Shown: one piece after another, positions 50,129 through 63,600 of the stretch
Layout of the letters: every line of letters starts with the position of its first letter
Position numbering within the stretch: position 1 is the stretch's first letter
NCBI GenBank assembly: GCA_005281725.1
Contig: SSBO01000009.1
Coordinates: 10,969,362-11,033,361, forward strand
Source of the DNA: Wuchereria bancrofti
Taxonomy: Eukaryota > Nematoda > Chromadorea > Rhabditida > Onchocercidae
Reading direction: 5' to 3'
DNA length: 64,000 nucleotides
Program-made: the position numbers and the translations under genes
Notes under the pieces: model-generated
The model's input: only the letters and a program-made list of their open reading frames with translations
Databases searched by the model: none
What the model was told of the DNA's origin: nothing

Positions 50129-52925
50129 TTACCGTGTTTTTAAGCGTATAAATGATTTCACGAAAACTGGATCCAAACAGCCATTTTGCTGGAAAAAAAA
50201 GGAATGAAAATTGAATTTTATTTAAAATTCAACTGTTTTTATTAATCATTTCTTTTTGTATATATGAAATTTAAATTTTTTTAATTTTATTATCAATTTT
50301 TCCTGTTTCATCATGTATTTCATTAATTTTTCCTGTAGAAATTTGAATAATAAATTTAATGAATGAACAAATGAGCAGATTGATAAAAAAAAAAAGTTAC
50401 TACATTTGGCATTTCATATAAATCCTCAAATATTTGATAATAACATGAAAAAGATGAACCTGAAAAAAGTTGACAAAGTCAGATTTGCAGATATAACCAT
50501 TGCCATGTTTGTCGAGTGCCTATGATTGATCACAAATTTATCATATTTATCTCGAAAGTGTTTAATTATCACAAATATGATAATTTTAATAGCATTTAAA
50601 ATTTTAGTTACACTAATTTTTCTTCTATTTCAATTAATTAATTATTAGCTGATAATAATTTAACGATACCTTGAATGTTCCATGTGAACGATGGATAGCA
50701 ACATTTTGCAAAGTTCTATCGATCATGTGAAAATTACAATCAGATATTTTGTTTCCATGTTTTGATTTTCCAAGCATTGCTAATCGGAAAACTGATTTCA
50801 CAAAATCTATCAAATCCTGAATAAAAGAAATTATTTTGATCAGAATTCTTTTTTTTTTTTTCAGATATTAATTCAAAACTGGAAAATTTTGAAAAAAAAT
50901 CTAATAATAGCAAATGACAGATAAAATACTTGAACGTACGATGGATAAAATCTAAGATTAAAATTTCAGATTTTAAATTACTAATAAATTGTTAGTATTG
51001 TTAAAAATTCGACTCATAATCAGAAATTCTAAAAATATTTGAAAAACTCATACATCTTCTGTAATTGCTTCAACATCGGAACCTTTAATCATTCGTATTG
51101 TCCAAATTGCATTTGCTTCTGGTGTTGGTAAATAAAGTAATGCCAATGATTCCATAAGATCCTAAAATGGATTACTTCAATACTGACAAAATTTCATCCT
51201 TTATTCTTTCTTGATTTTATTATAAAATGAAAGCACATCAATCATCTCTACAGCACACAGATGCAAAAGTAATTACATTTTCAAAACTTAAACTTTCAAA
51301 ACATTATAATTAAACTCAGACACACCTGTAATGATCAAAGGAAGAAATAAAATTAAAAAAGTTTGTTCATAACTGTAACAAAGAAATCGAAGCACTGAAA
51401 TATAGCAAAATCTTTGCTACAAAGTTGGCTAATTAATTATACAAGCATTTTCCATGCAACGATTTGTCCAATTAATTGAGAATAGGACAAATGGATATGG
51501 TGGATGAGACAAAACTCTACTAGGCCAAGTAGTTCAGCTTTCAAAGCATTTATTGACTGGGACATTTGGCCAGGTGACCATTGGCAGCTAACTTTTTGCA
51601 ATTTTTCTAATCATCAATGTAGCCTAAAGGCTTTCATTTGATTTGTTCTACTATCACTTACTCAACATTCTTCTCAAATATATTTCGTCTGTAATCGTAG
51701 TAACAACAAATCATCAAATAATGACGACAGTAAAAAGTAACTTTGACAATATTTGAATGCTTCTTTTCCGTTCAATTAAAAATTCGATCAAAGGTCAATT
51801 ATTGCTTCTTTTCCGTTCAATTAAGGATTCGGTCAAAGGTCAATTATTTCTGCTTCTTATTAAAGAAAATGACACTTCTAGGCTATGGTTTTTACAATCT
51901 TATAGCAATTACTGCATCATATGCTTCATTAGCATTGTTAATGGTGTGAATTTAAAAAAATTTTGCATTTTGCTTAACATTATTTATTTATCGAAAATAT
52001 AAACTAAGTAATAGTAAGTTAACAATAAAGTAAAAAATTATAATTAAAGATAAGAAAATATTTGTTTGCAAATGCATACCAATATAAAGAAAGTAAAGTT
52101 CAATGGCGCAAAAAGTGCAATTGTTTTTGCATCGACGAATTTAATAAATCACTAATTCTATCGATACTTACCGTATTTTGATTTTGTTGATCTTCAAAGC
52201 AATAAATCGATATCCAAATGATGAATTTAAAATCAATCATTCTATTTCGCTTATTTATTTTTTCCTTTCACATATCAATTGGAAAGATGATGATAATTCT
52301 GTTGCGCTAAATTCTTTATGCTATTGAAGTGCTAATTTATATGATTTATCTCCAATGATTTTTTAAAATTTCCCGTTAGCATAAAAAAAAAAAAAATTTA
52401 AAACAACGATAAATTTTAAGCACCTTAAAAGTCATTTCTTCTTTACCATTAGCAAATGCTGTGAATAGCCTCAAGATGTATTCTTCATCGAGATGCAATG
52501 GAAAATATGAACCAAACATTTTTTTAAATTTAGCTACACTCATTCTGCCTGTTGGACATTCCTGTAATTTACTTTAATAAAATTACTGGCGAAGAAAAAA
52601 TTAAAAAATTAAGCAATAAAATTGTTTAATTATAATATATCAAAACTTCCCTTGCAATTAGTAATATCATTCTGTAATATCAATTATATTTCAAATATTC
52701 TATCATACTATTTGCTTCTCTTTATTACCACTTAAAATTCGATTAAATTTCTAAAATTATTTAATAAAAAGGAAAAAAAAAACGGACATTTTTAAATTTA
52801 GAATACATATATTTGATATATTTGCAACTAAACGCATTTTTCGTATATGTGCGTAATTCGTCAATTGTTGGTGGTTGAATATTTGCTTCCCATTTTACTA
52901 TTTCAGCTGATTCATCAGATTCCAT
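50129..52925 (-). CDS. Divergent neuronal-calcium-sensor-like EF-hand protein
   Basis: Six exons in transcript order: 52925-52788, 52561-52424, 51161-51054, 50816-50670, 50519-50460 and 50188-50129. All junctions are phase 0, giving 216 aa. The N-terminal half matches the recoverin/NCS layout: a helix with TIDELRTYTKNAFSC, then MYSKFKNECPTGRMSVAKFK, like the family's FxxDCPSG...F signature, then SYFP. The second and third EF positions (FANGKEEMTFKDL; IKGSDVEAITEDDL) lack most calcium ligands. One loop, DKHGNGYICKSD (180-191), keeps a near-canonical pattern with D at 1, H at 3, N at 5, G at 6, I at 8 and D at 12. The start MESDES lacks the MG myristoylation signal of most family members. The donor of exon 1 (AAT|GTCCGT) is weak. 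The ATG follows the acceptor TTACAG by two bases, fitting trans-splicing or an unseen 5' exon. Related classes such as KChIP or GCAP are possible. Confidence 0.72.
51759..51848. repeat. Tandem 45-bp duplication in an EF-hand gene intron
   Basis: Two adjacent 45-base copies start GCTTCTTTTCCG and end CAATTATT (51759-51803 and 51804-51848), with a few substitutions. They lie in the intron between exons 2 and 3 of the EF-hand gene. Confidence 0.85.
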
Positions 52926-52927
52926 TG

Positions 52928-55775
52928 CTGTAAGTAAGTAATAAAGTAAAATTTTGTTCCTTGACAAATAAACAAATAAATAAGTAAATCATTATAATCC
53001 ATTTCTGATTAAGTAAATGAAATGTGAACCTAATTAAGACTAATTCTCAGTCTTACATTAATTTACTATTTTAAGAAATATATGCAAAATATTTCTTTTC
53101 ATTTATTATAAAATTTTTTTTTTTCATAACAAAATATTAAATCAATGTGACATCAATGAAAAACATTTTTTATTTTTTGACTGAATTATTGCTATCTAAT
53201 CTAAAGCAAAATAAAAACAAAAAGTTGTTAAAGTTTATTAAATTTTGACTTAGAAATTTCAAATTTGAAATGAAATTTAACTTCATTTTAGCGTATATAA
53301 TACTGCTTTTTCTCAATTCACAGTTTATTTAATTTAAATGGAAAATGAAATATCGAATATCATACGATTATAAACTATGATGCTTTTAAGCTTATGTTAA
53401 GTTTAACTTGAAAAGAGGTAAACATATCTATTCAGTTCTGTTATTATGGAAAATTTTACTAATTAATGTAATAAACAAATATGAAATATGCATTTGTTGT
53501 TTGCATATCAACTGAATATATTAAGCAATTTAGAAATGATAAATTTCAATTTCTTAATTTTACATTCAAAACAAAATTGATGGTTTTTAAAGTAATATTT
53601 TAAATCTTTTCTGAAATGATAATTTTGAAATATGACATTTCATATCGTTCATATTGAATGATGCTTTTTGCTTTTATAATTTTATATGGAATTTAAATTA
53701 AACAATTTTTTAATTTTAATTTCATTTATAAATGAAAACATTCATGCAATAGTAGTAGAAATAGGAGGAAGTGAGAAAAAATGATGGAAAGGAAAAGTAA
53801 GTTGCTAAAGTATAAGCTAAAAACTAGAATATTTACCTTGCTTCAAAAGGAAATTAAATCTTGTGAAAAGATTTTTCTAGCAAACACATACATATTTCAA
53901 AATATGTAAGCATCAATTCTAGAAGGATAAATTTAAAATTTGAAATGAAATAGTTCTATGATATGTTATTAAACTGACGTACGATTATTAAACACTGCGA
54001 AATTCTAACGAAAATCTTAAATTATCACTTTCACTTTAAATTAATGAGTGATTAGACTGTCAGGTGGTGTGCAGGTAAATGTTTTTAATATGTAGTAGTT
54101 TTCATCAACATCCTAATCAAATTAAAATTCATTCAAAACAATTTTAAAAATTTTTTTACCTGCAATTTGTTCAGTTCATTTGCTCAACAAATTGTCAAAC
54201 AATTTGGCTTACTTGAATTTTCTTTTATTTAAGCACATGTAAATAACATTTAATTTTTCACGAAATAAATGGAAAATGAGAAGTAAGAGTTGCTCAGAAG
54301 AGTAAGAGTTGAAAAGGAAAATTGAAATTGAGATTTAATAAAAAATAAATTGATCAAACTGTCATCAAAACTGGGCATGGAAATGAAAGAATTTCATTTT
54401 TCTTCATAGCAAAAGAGAATATTCTGAGAGTGCAATGATAAATAAGTAATAATTGCTATAAATGAACTCAGAAGATGACAAAAGCGCAAAAGGAGAATTC
54501 TTAAGTATTATATAATAAAAGCGATGTGAGAGACAAATATGAGACATAAATGAATAAAATAGAGGAAAAAGTAGAAATGAAAATTATAGCATTATTATTT
54601 AAATAATATCTATCACTTCTGAAATTTCAAAAAAAATAGAAAGTAAAAAGTAAAATGAAAAAATGAAAAGAGATAAATGTGATTATAGGATGACAATACT
54701 GATTTAAATCATTGAATATGAGAATGAAGAAATTGTGAGGAAAATAAAGTGTAATGAATTTTAAAATGCTAAGAGAGTTTAAATATTCAAATCTAATAGA
54801 TGATTTGATATAAGTACAATTTCATATCACTTATTCTTCTAATTTAATATCTTTTTTTGAATAATTTATGATATCAAATACTGTAATTATTCATTTGAAT
54901 GTATTTTATCGAAAAAAAAAAAAAAATAAAAATGAAGATTTGATTTTGGGCGATGTTATTCATATGATAGCTTCAAAAAAAAAAAAAAAATGACGAATAA
55001 AAAGAAAAATGTCATTCAGCTGATGACATTTTGCTTATTGTTTGACTTTTTATAATTCTTATCATTTATTTGAATCTCAGAAGCACATTAGATTAAATGT
55101 GAATGATTTATTTATCCTTCGGTTGTTTTCAAAAACAAATACATTTATTTGTGTAGTTTTGTTGAGCACAAAATTTTTCACTTCAGTGAATTTTTACGAC
55201 AAATTTTTTTTGCTTTACATCCTACTTTTGCTTTCATGAAAAAGAATGAATTATAATTTTTTTTTTTTTTTTAAAAATTTGTTAACATTTTACAATTAGA
55301 TTAAATTGCTTGTGAATGTTAAGAAATAGAAAATTGTAATGCAAAGAATGTTGTCGTAAAAATAAATTTGTATGAAATTCAAAAGCAAAAAATTGAAAGC
55401 TATAGAAAAAAAAAGTGAATTTTGCCTTTTTTTGATTCAGTTATTACAATCATTATGTATGACAGAGAAATGACACACAAAATTTTGAATTAAAAAATTC
55501 TATTAGCTAAAATTAATGAGCTGAAATATTATAATGCTTTGAAGATGTTTCGTTTGCTGAACAGCAAATTTTCACTTTTTATTTCTTTACTTATTCATTT
55601 TGCTTTTAAAAATCAAACAGCTTTATATAACAATGTTGAATTTCCAATTAATCTAATTATTCTAGCTTTTAAACGAAAAAGTCTAAAAGCTTGTTAAAAT
55701 AACACAATCATATTTAAATCAAAGTATAAATTTTAGAATTGCTTCTAGATAACTCTAAAAGGATGTTTTTCACAA
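52928..55775. other. AT-rich interval upstream of the EF-hand gene
   Basis: About 2.8 kb with A-rich and T-rich runs, including long poly-A near 54917 and 54975 and poly-T near 55257. No exon was recognised. It probably includes the EF-hand promoter and the 3' flank of the unassigned exon cluster. Confidence 0.5.
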
Positions 55776-56103
55776 TCAGTTATCATTATAGCTAACATAT
55801 ATGATTGGTGTAGCCGGATCCTGAAAAAAAAAATGCAAAATTAAATTTTTGTTAAAACATTGACGAATATTTCATTATGAAATATGTTCATGCAGATTAC
55901 ATTTTGCCTTCTAGGTAACTCTAAAAGGATGTTTAGAGTAATAAATAATAATATTTTATGAAGTGAAAGGAAGTAATACAGGTAAAATCAGGTAGGACAG
56001 GTTGAGGAAATGTCGAATTATTGCATTGCAATTAAAAACCACACTCGTTGTTATAATCAAATTAAAAAGTTTATTAAATAGATTTTTATCTGAATTGAAA
56101 TAA

Positions 56104-56233
56104 ATGATAATAATAATAATTATCGACAATGATAATAACAATAATAATAGTAAGAATAATAATGATAATAATAACAAATAATGATACTAATAATAACAAT
56201 AATAATATTAAATAATGATAATAATAATAATAA
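56104..56233. repeat. AAT-rich trinucleotide repeat
   Basis: Imperfect AAT/ATAATG array of about 130 bases inside an interval between candidate exons three and four of the unassigned cluster. Confidence 0.85.
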
Positions 56234-56701
56234 ACTTAGAATATAATAGATATCAGTTTGAAATAAGAAACAACGTTGATTGATTAAATTTTACTAATGG
56301 AATGAAAAGAGTTATGATTAAATCTGAGATTTTACCTTGAAACTTTTAAAAGTCAAAAAAAAACATATGATGCACAAAAGAAAGGAACGAGGTAAGAAAA
56401 TCACTTTCCTCTTCCTTTTACTTCAATCAAAGCTAACAGTGATAAGAATCCGGCAGATCGATTGAATTACTTTTAACGTTAGCATTTAAAATTTACGAAT
56501 ACTTTTTGTTGAAGAATTAGAAAATATGACGAATCATTTGAAGAAAAGATGAAAAAAAAAAAGTGATTTTCTTGAAAGTTATTTCTAGCGATAAAAAAAA
56601 TATGAAAAAATATCAGTTTACCTGAGCTATACGAGCATGTAACAATTCAAAGTATAAACTATGAGCAGGTAAAAGATACTAATGTTCAAATAAATAAATA
56701 A

Positions 56702-59700
56702 TAGAATCTATTAGGGAGCCGCGAGAAGTCCAATAAAATGTTGGAAGGATTTTAGTAGTTGAATAGAATTTTCAAATGATTTATTAAATTTATAAGTAAC
56801 AATTAAATTTAATAAATGAAAATCGATGTTGTAGAAAAATGGAAGACATCAAATTTGATATTTCAAATGATATCTATCAATCGAAAAGAGCTAAAAAGTT
56901 GTTTTGTTGCTAGAAAGAAAAAATTTCTATCGAAATATTTACAAGCAAGAAAAAAAAAAAGTGCTGTTTGTTGCTTCCGGAAATGAATCGTAAGATGAAT
57001 TTCCTGAATACTGTAATCGTAATATTCTTGAAAGCAAAAAAAACATAATTCAAAGTATGTATTTTAATATAATTGATGAGAGAAATCTAAGCTTAATTTC
57101 TAATATTTAAACCATCCGGTAAATGTTTTAGCAATTCAAATTTCAAATATTTTAAATTTCAAATATTAGAAAACACAGATTTCAAATATTAGAAAACTTT
57201 TAAACAAGTAAAATAATTTATTTTAAAGCATTTAAGATCATTTATGTCACAGTAATTTTTTATAATAAATAAAACTTAAATACGAGTAAACTAACCTAAA
57301 TCTGAATCGAAATTTTTATTTGCAAAAAATTTAACAAATTTAATTTAACTTACTTATTTTTCTAGATGTTATTCGAATAACTTTTCCAACTTGAGTTGTC
57401 AGGCTAGTTTTTAACATTTCGTGGATAAATCAATTTCGTAAACAAGCAATTAGAAAAAGTGAAGAGAGGATGAAATGACTGATACGTTGAACAGATTGAA
57501 AATGAAAGTGAAAATTTTTTCACCGATTTGATTGACATAATTTTTCACTTATTAAATAGCATACAAAAATATTTTCATTTTAAAAAAGTATCCTATTTAT
57601 TATATTATTTATTGTTTTTGTTTTTTTTTTTCAACTCTGATTAAAATGTTTTAATATTTTGAAATCCTTTAAGATTGCATCAATGTTGAATTATTTAAAA
57701 TAATTCTTGAAGCTCATTGAACAATGTAAGAAGAATAAGTGGAAGTCATAAATAAGCTTAATAAATTGAATAGCAAAATTTCAATGTATTGAAATTTAGG
57801 AAAAAAAAAACGAAGTAAATTTTTAGTATTTTGCTAAAGACGAAATAATGTCAAGTAAATATGTATTGTAGAAATAGAGCAAAATAAGAAAAAGTAATAA
57901 AGGAAAATCATCATTTTTGGGAACATTTCAAAATTAGCTCATCTTTTGTGATAATCTTTTTTTAAAATAGTAAACTAAAAAAAAATTTATCAAATTTCTA
58001 TGTTATCATTCAAGATCAATTTAGAAATGTTGAAAGTAATTATTAATTGATGACAATTGCTGAAATTTTGAAACTAGAAATGTTACCAATATAATTTTTA
58101 GTTTTACAAACAAAAATTTTTATTATTGATCAGTTTGATAAAAATTTACAACTTCCACTATTAGTAATCTCAAATTGTGTCATTTCAAATTTATAAAAAT
58201 AAAAAATCAAACTTTGAATGTAACGCATTTTGTATTGCGTTTCGCGAGCATAATGAATCAATCGATGTATTAATGATGGGATTATATGATTTGAACCATT
58301 CATTTTGATATGCTAATTAATTAGCGATCGTTTAAGGCTTCTGAAAATATATTTTTTTCTGATATATGTGCCATATGTATAATGTAAAAAGGAGTAATTC
58401 AATCGATCAATTTGTTAAATAAAAACACATTTAATTAATAACATTAAGTATTGCTGTTTAACAAAACAAAAAACAAAAACACAAACATAAATATTTTTAA
58501 GATTTAAAAGTTTGATATCATTAATTAATTCATTGTTTGTTTTTCCTTTTTTCTTTTCTTTTTTTTTTATTTCGTTTTTAATAGCAATAAAAATACTAGC
58601 AACATCTTAAATATTTGACAAATGAATAGTTCCATAATTAATTTTAAAATGATAAAATGATTTAAAACATAAAATGATAATGGACTGATTTTTTCTTTCA
58701 TCTTTTGCTTATTGCCACTAATCAAAATTTGTTGCTAATACTCACAAAGAAAAAAAACAAAAAATAAAAAAAAATATAGAAAAATTCGCTTATTTATACC
58801 AAAATTTGTCTCCCAAAAAAAAAAAAAAATCACCGATAGGTCCAATTCTTTTAAAATTTAAATTACACAAAAATCGACTGATTTTTACAAGGCATAAAAA
58901 GAAATTTTTTTTTTTGTATGTTTCATATTTGCAAAATAAAAGAATGAGCAATAAATTTAAATTATTCATTCTTCTAACTTTTTAGTAACAATTTCAAATT
59001 ATCACTTTTTTGATAGGAAAAAGTCATTTCAAATTATGTCACATTAGTATAACTATTCAAAATGAATGTAAAGTTTGACAAAAACTAAAGTTTCAAAGAA
59101 TAAAAATAGCGGAACATAAACAATGATATCAAATTTTTGGCTAAAAAAAACAGTAAAATTGTTAGGTCAAAAAATAAATAAATAAATAAAATTGCATTTT
59201 TCCCTTTTAACTCGAAATTTTAATGTTTATTATTTACATCAGAGATGAAATAAAAGATAAATCAAACAAAAAAATATATGATATCCTTTAAAATGGATGA
59301 ATTTTTTTTTTTTACAACTTAACACCATCTGAAGAGTACATTTTTTTTTTAATTTTGCCTTAGCAATTACTTTTTTAGCAAAAAAGTAATTGCGATATTT
59401 TCAAATGAATTATTACTATTAATTAAATTACAAAATGATTCGAATAAAAAAGTTGATTTGTTGTGATCAGCAAAAATGGATCGATCATTCATTTATGTGT
59501 AACTCAATGAATGATCAGAGAAAATGTTAATATATTGCTAGAAATTCTAAAATTTTTAATAGATTTAAATTATTTAAATCTTCTAAAACATTCTTCTTTT
59601 CACTTGGAAAATTAGATTGAAAATTTCAACATGTATTTTGATTAAATTAGATTGAGAATTTTAAAATGTAAACACTTCATAATTGCTTAGCAAATTTTTC

Positions 59701-60285
59701 ATTTTTTTTTTCATTATTTTATTTTTTATTTTTTGAAAGCGAAATAGAAAAAAAAGATAGCAACGCAAATGTGATCAATAGCAAATTTATTTCTGTTTTT
59801 TATTGCAGAAAATAAAATAGTTCAAGAAAAATGCCATCAAAGTGATAAACATAAATCAAAAATAGTAGGAGAAAAAAAAAAAAAAAACGAAATCGAAACC
59901 ATATGTTTTTTTTTTTTTTGAATGAATCGAAAGAACATTTGTTAAACATTCCAAAATTTTTTAAAAAGCCATAAATAAAAAAAAGTCTTAAATTTTAAAA
60001 TCGTTCATTTTCTTTAGCGTTTGCAAGAGTTTCAAGGAAAAAAAAAAGACTTTTCAAACCGTATAACGAACATAGATTTTTCTTTTTTTTTTAAAGAAAC
60101 TTTTAATCTTTTGCAATCGTCAAAGCTAACTTACTTACTCAAAAATTATAAATAAGCATAATGTTTTGTCTACTATTTCAAAATAAATTTAAAGTTCAAA
60201 TTTTTGGTCTACTTTTGCTAAAAGATTTACTAATTATTATTACTATCAGATTTATCAGTATTATATTACCTTTGTTTCGTTCTGT
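56702..60285. other. Gene-poor AT-rich stretch, possible long intron
   Basis: About 3.6 kb with many poly-A and poly-T runs and no recognised exon on either strand. If the unassigned cluster is one gene, this is its largest intron. Confidence 0.5.
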
Positions 60286-60381
60286 ACTCACCAGAGTTTC
60301 ATGGATGATCACTTTATAGAATTGAAATGGTACTTTTATGCAGTTGGTCATCACTTTAAACATGAACAATGACCTGAAAAT

Positions 60382-60489
60382 GATACTAATAATAACAATA
60401 ATAATAAATAATAATAAAAATAATGCTAATAATAATAATAACAATAATAATAATACAATAATAATAATAATGATGATAGTAATAATAAT
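60382..60489. repeat. AAT-rich trinucleotide repeat
   Basis: Imperfect AAT/AATAAC array of about 108 bases that fills most of the gap between the first two candidate exons of the unassigned cluster. Confidence 0.85.
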
Positions 60490-60625
60490 CGTTGAAGTTT
60501 AACTAAATAGGCGTCATAGTGTTGTCCTCCATTGATGGGAAGTAGTTGGCGTATGAATTGTTGAATCTCATTCTCATTTAAATCCTTTTTCAAGTATATC
60601 CATCAAGTGTTTTGCTTTCAGGTTG

Positions 60626-63600
60626 CTGAAGCAAATGAGAAATTTAGTTAAAAAATAAGCGTTAATAAATAAAAGTGAGAACTTTCATGTAATTGAAATG
60701 AAATGAAAAAGTCAGTCATTCGTAAAGCAATCAAACGATTGAACCATTTGTTATTGCCTTTCAATATTTTCTTTTAAATCACTTTGTGGGAGCAAAATTT
60801 TCTCATTTATAAACTATTAATTATTAAACTTACAGTCTATTAATTATTTAAAAACATGATGGAAAGAAAAGATTATAGTTCAAATTATGCTTAAGCTTTC
60901 TCTTCTGTCACAAAAAATTAGGTTGTAATATATTACTAAAAAAAAGTTTATTGCAATCAAAATATTGTCAAATTATAGTAACTGATATATTAGCAGTAGT
61001 CTCTTTTCACTTTAAAAAATCGCTAGTATCAAATTAATTATCAAATTCTTTTTAATTAATTATCGATGTGTTCTGTATCAGTCATATAACTATGTTTTAT
61101 CAACTGATGTCATTTTATTAGGATGTCAATGTCCATTTAGCAAAAAAAAGTTTTATCACCTCAACGAATATTTCATAAAATGTTTCTCTATCAGTCGTTA
61201 TTAGCATTACTACCTTTATCACTTCGTTATCACATTATTATCTTATCACATATTATCATTATTATTGCTATCATTATCATAATAAACAATAATAGTTTTT
61301 ACAACAAAAAAATTAACGCCACTTTTTTGGATTATTGATTTATAGAAAAGAAAAAATGAAGAAAAATATTTTAAGGCGATTTCACAAAAATCACTAATAA
61401 TTATTTTTGTTAAAATGAAAAAAGCAATCCTACAAGGTAAATTTAAGTTTTATTGAAAAAATAAGTAGTTAAATTATAATGTTTTGTTTATGCTTCATTT
61501 TTCTTTGAAATACTCGAAAAGATATTTCTGCTCAGCAAACATCATCGTCCATTTTTGCTAAATTTTAGAACTGATTAAATTAGCCTCAAATTTTAACAAA
61601 TAAGATGGAAAATTTTTTACTAATTAATTATTTAAATTAGATACCTTTAAAATAAACAATAAATAAGCAAATAGGGAATCGATTAACTAATCCACTGATT
61701 TTATGCATACATATATGATAATTAACTTCGTGTAGGTGAGGAAATCATTATATCATGCAAAAAAAAAAAAAAGAAAAATCTGAACGCCATTTTTGTTCCT
61801 ATATTTCCTAAATTAAAATGGAAATTTTTTCACTAATTAATTATTTAAATTAGATAATACCTTTTTCAAATCAATAATTAAATGTAACAAACGTATGTTA
61901 GTGAAAATATTTTTTGCTATTATACCTCAAAATGAGTTGTATTTGTATTTGAAAAATTGAATTACTCATTTATTCCATTTTATTTTATATTGAATTATTG
62001 GAGATAATGCAGAAATGCAATGAAACTTTCTATGCAAGCTGAGTAATTCATTTTAATTTAGCACAATTTGCGTTTGTTACTTACGTGAAAGCTATTATCA
62101 TGAAATAATGACAATATGCTTTCAATTATTTTTGTAGGATTAATTAAAATAATGTGTGTATGTGTATGTATGTGTGTGTATTTGTGTGTGTATGTGTGTG
62201 TGTGTATGTGTATGATATTATTGTTAGCTACAAATTCTCGGTTTTTTCTTTTTTAAAACTGACGATAACTGTATTTTTTTTTTGTTAATTTTCTCTTTAA
62301 TTAATTAATTAATTAATTGAAATATTGCAATTAGTTGCTTAATCGTTGTGCTGCAAAGTGCACTGATGTGCTGCAAAATGCAAGATAAGCATTCATTCTA
62401 GCAATGCATGTTAACTTCTTCAGCGCTTTAAAAAAAAGATACATAATTGATTTGTAAAATATTTCAACAATGCATTTTGCATTTCAGACATCATCCAAAG
62501 AATGAAGTAAATTATAAAAAGATTGACATTAGTAAGTCTTTCACTAATCATTTCAAACTCACAAAATGTTAAATTGTAAAATTAATTTTTTTCAATCCTT
62601 TAATTTTATCTTCAATTAATGAAAGATACTATCCAATTTTGGATTTTAACAAACAATAAAAAAAAAAGAAAAAAAAATGAAAATTCTCAAAGTTATGCAA
62701 ATAGGAAATTTTTGAAAATAAAGGACAAAAAAAGTGCAAACGAATAATTAGAGCATATAGAAGCAAGCATATTGACAGTTTGGAATAATTTACGAGTTAG
62801 AATGCTTGGCTCATTATTACTATCTGTCCAATATTTCACATATTGAAATTGTCTGCTTTATTTGATTTAAGTTAGCTTAAAATATCCATTGTTTAAGAAG
62901 CTAATTAATTCATTTACTCATGAAAAATTGTTGAGTCACTTCCACCTGTTTATTTTTTAGATAAATTCAAACGAAACAAAGAGTAATTAAATTTTAACTA
63001 TTGATACAAGTTATTAGTCATTCGTTTCAGCTTCATTCCTTCTTTGTCATTTCAATTCATTTATGCTTCTTCATTTTTTCCCTTGATTTTACCTGAATTT
63101 ACCTAAATATTATTTTAAATTCTGGATCCCTTCATTAAACGTAAATAAAATTTTTGCTATAATTCAAATTGTTCCGGAAATTTGAATTTAATGAATATCA
63201 GAAAGTTATATAGTACAAGCTGATTACTAATCCTTAGACTAATCTTTAGTTTTTAATCTTTAGATTAATCAATTTTAACTTACTTTAATTCAAACACTTT
63301 AATTTAACTTACTTTAATTTTAACTCAAACAATCTATACCTATACTATTCTTAAATTAGACTTCATTTCTTTTATTATATTTGTTATTTCGATGTAATGC
63401 TAATACAATTTAATGCCAAAATTCAGTGAAGCTTAATTTGATGAATTAATATAGAAATAATATCTCAATGCTTCAGCTTATCAATCATTTTTTTTTTTCA
63501 TTTTTCTATTGCACAATGTGATATTATTCTTAAATTAACACCTCTCATTCTTAGTTCCTTTTCAATTTTTTATATTTTGTTTTTTTTTTCTTCTCAGACA

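Larger units (their letters stand above)
55776..60625 (-). pseudogene. Unassigned exon cluster with apparent frameshift
   Basis: I do not recognise the family. Four candidate exons with normal splice sites lie in order on the minus strand. Exon one, 60625-60504, reads NLKAKHLMDILEK and then, one base out of frame at AAAAAGG (about 60585), DLNENEIQQFIRQLLP and GGQHYDAYL, ending at GTTAAAC. Exon two, 60373-60292, reads SLFMFKVMTNCIKVPFQ and ends IIHETL. Exon three, 56678-56622, reads YLLPAHSLYFELLHARIAQ. Exon four starts at 55820, reads DPATPIIYVSYNDN and meets TGA at 55776. Exons two to four join in phase. Exon one ends in phase 0 while exon two needs phase 2, a second mismatch. Either the assembly has base errors in homopolymers, the gene is decaying, or an exon is missed. 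Earlier exons may lie past 60.6 kb. Exon four might instead stop at GTTAGC (55796). Confidence 0.4.

Noticed and set aside
52927..55797. Joining the unassigned exon cluster to the EF-hand gene
   Set aside because: The cluster's last exon ends in phase 0 and the EF-hand first exon would need phase 1; the EF-hand protein is complete without it.
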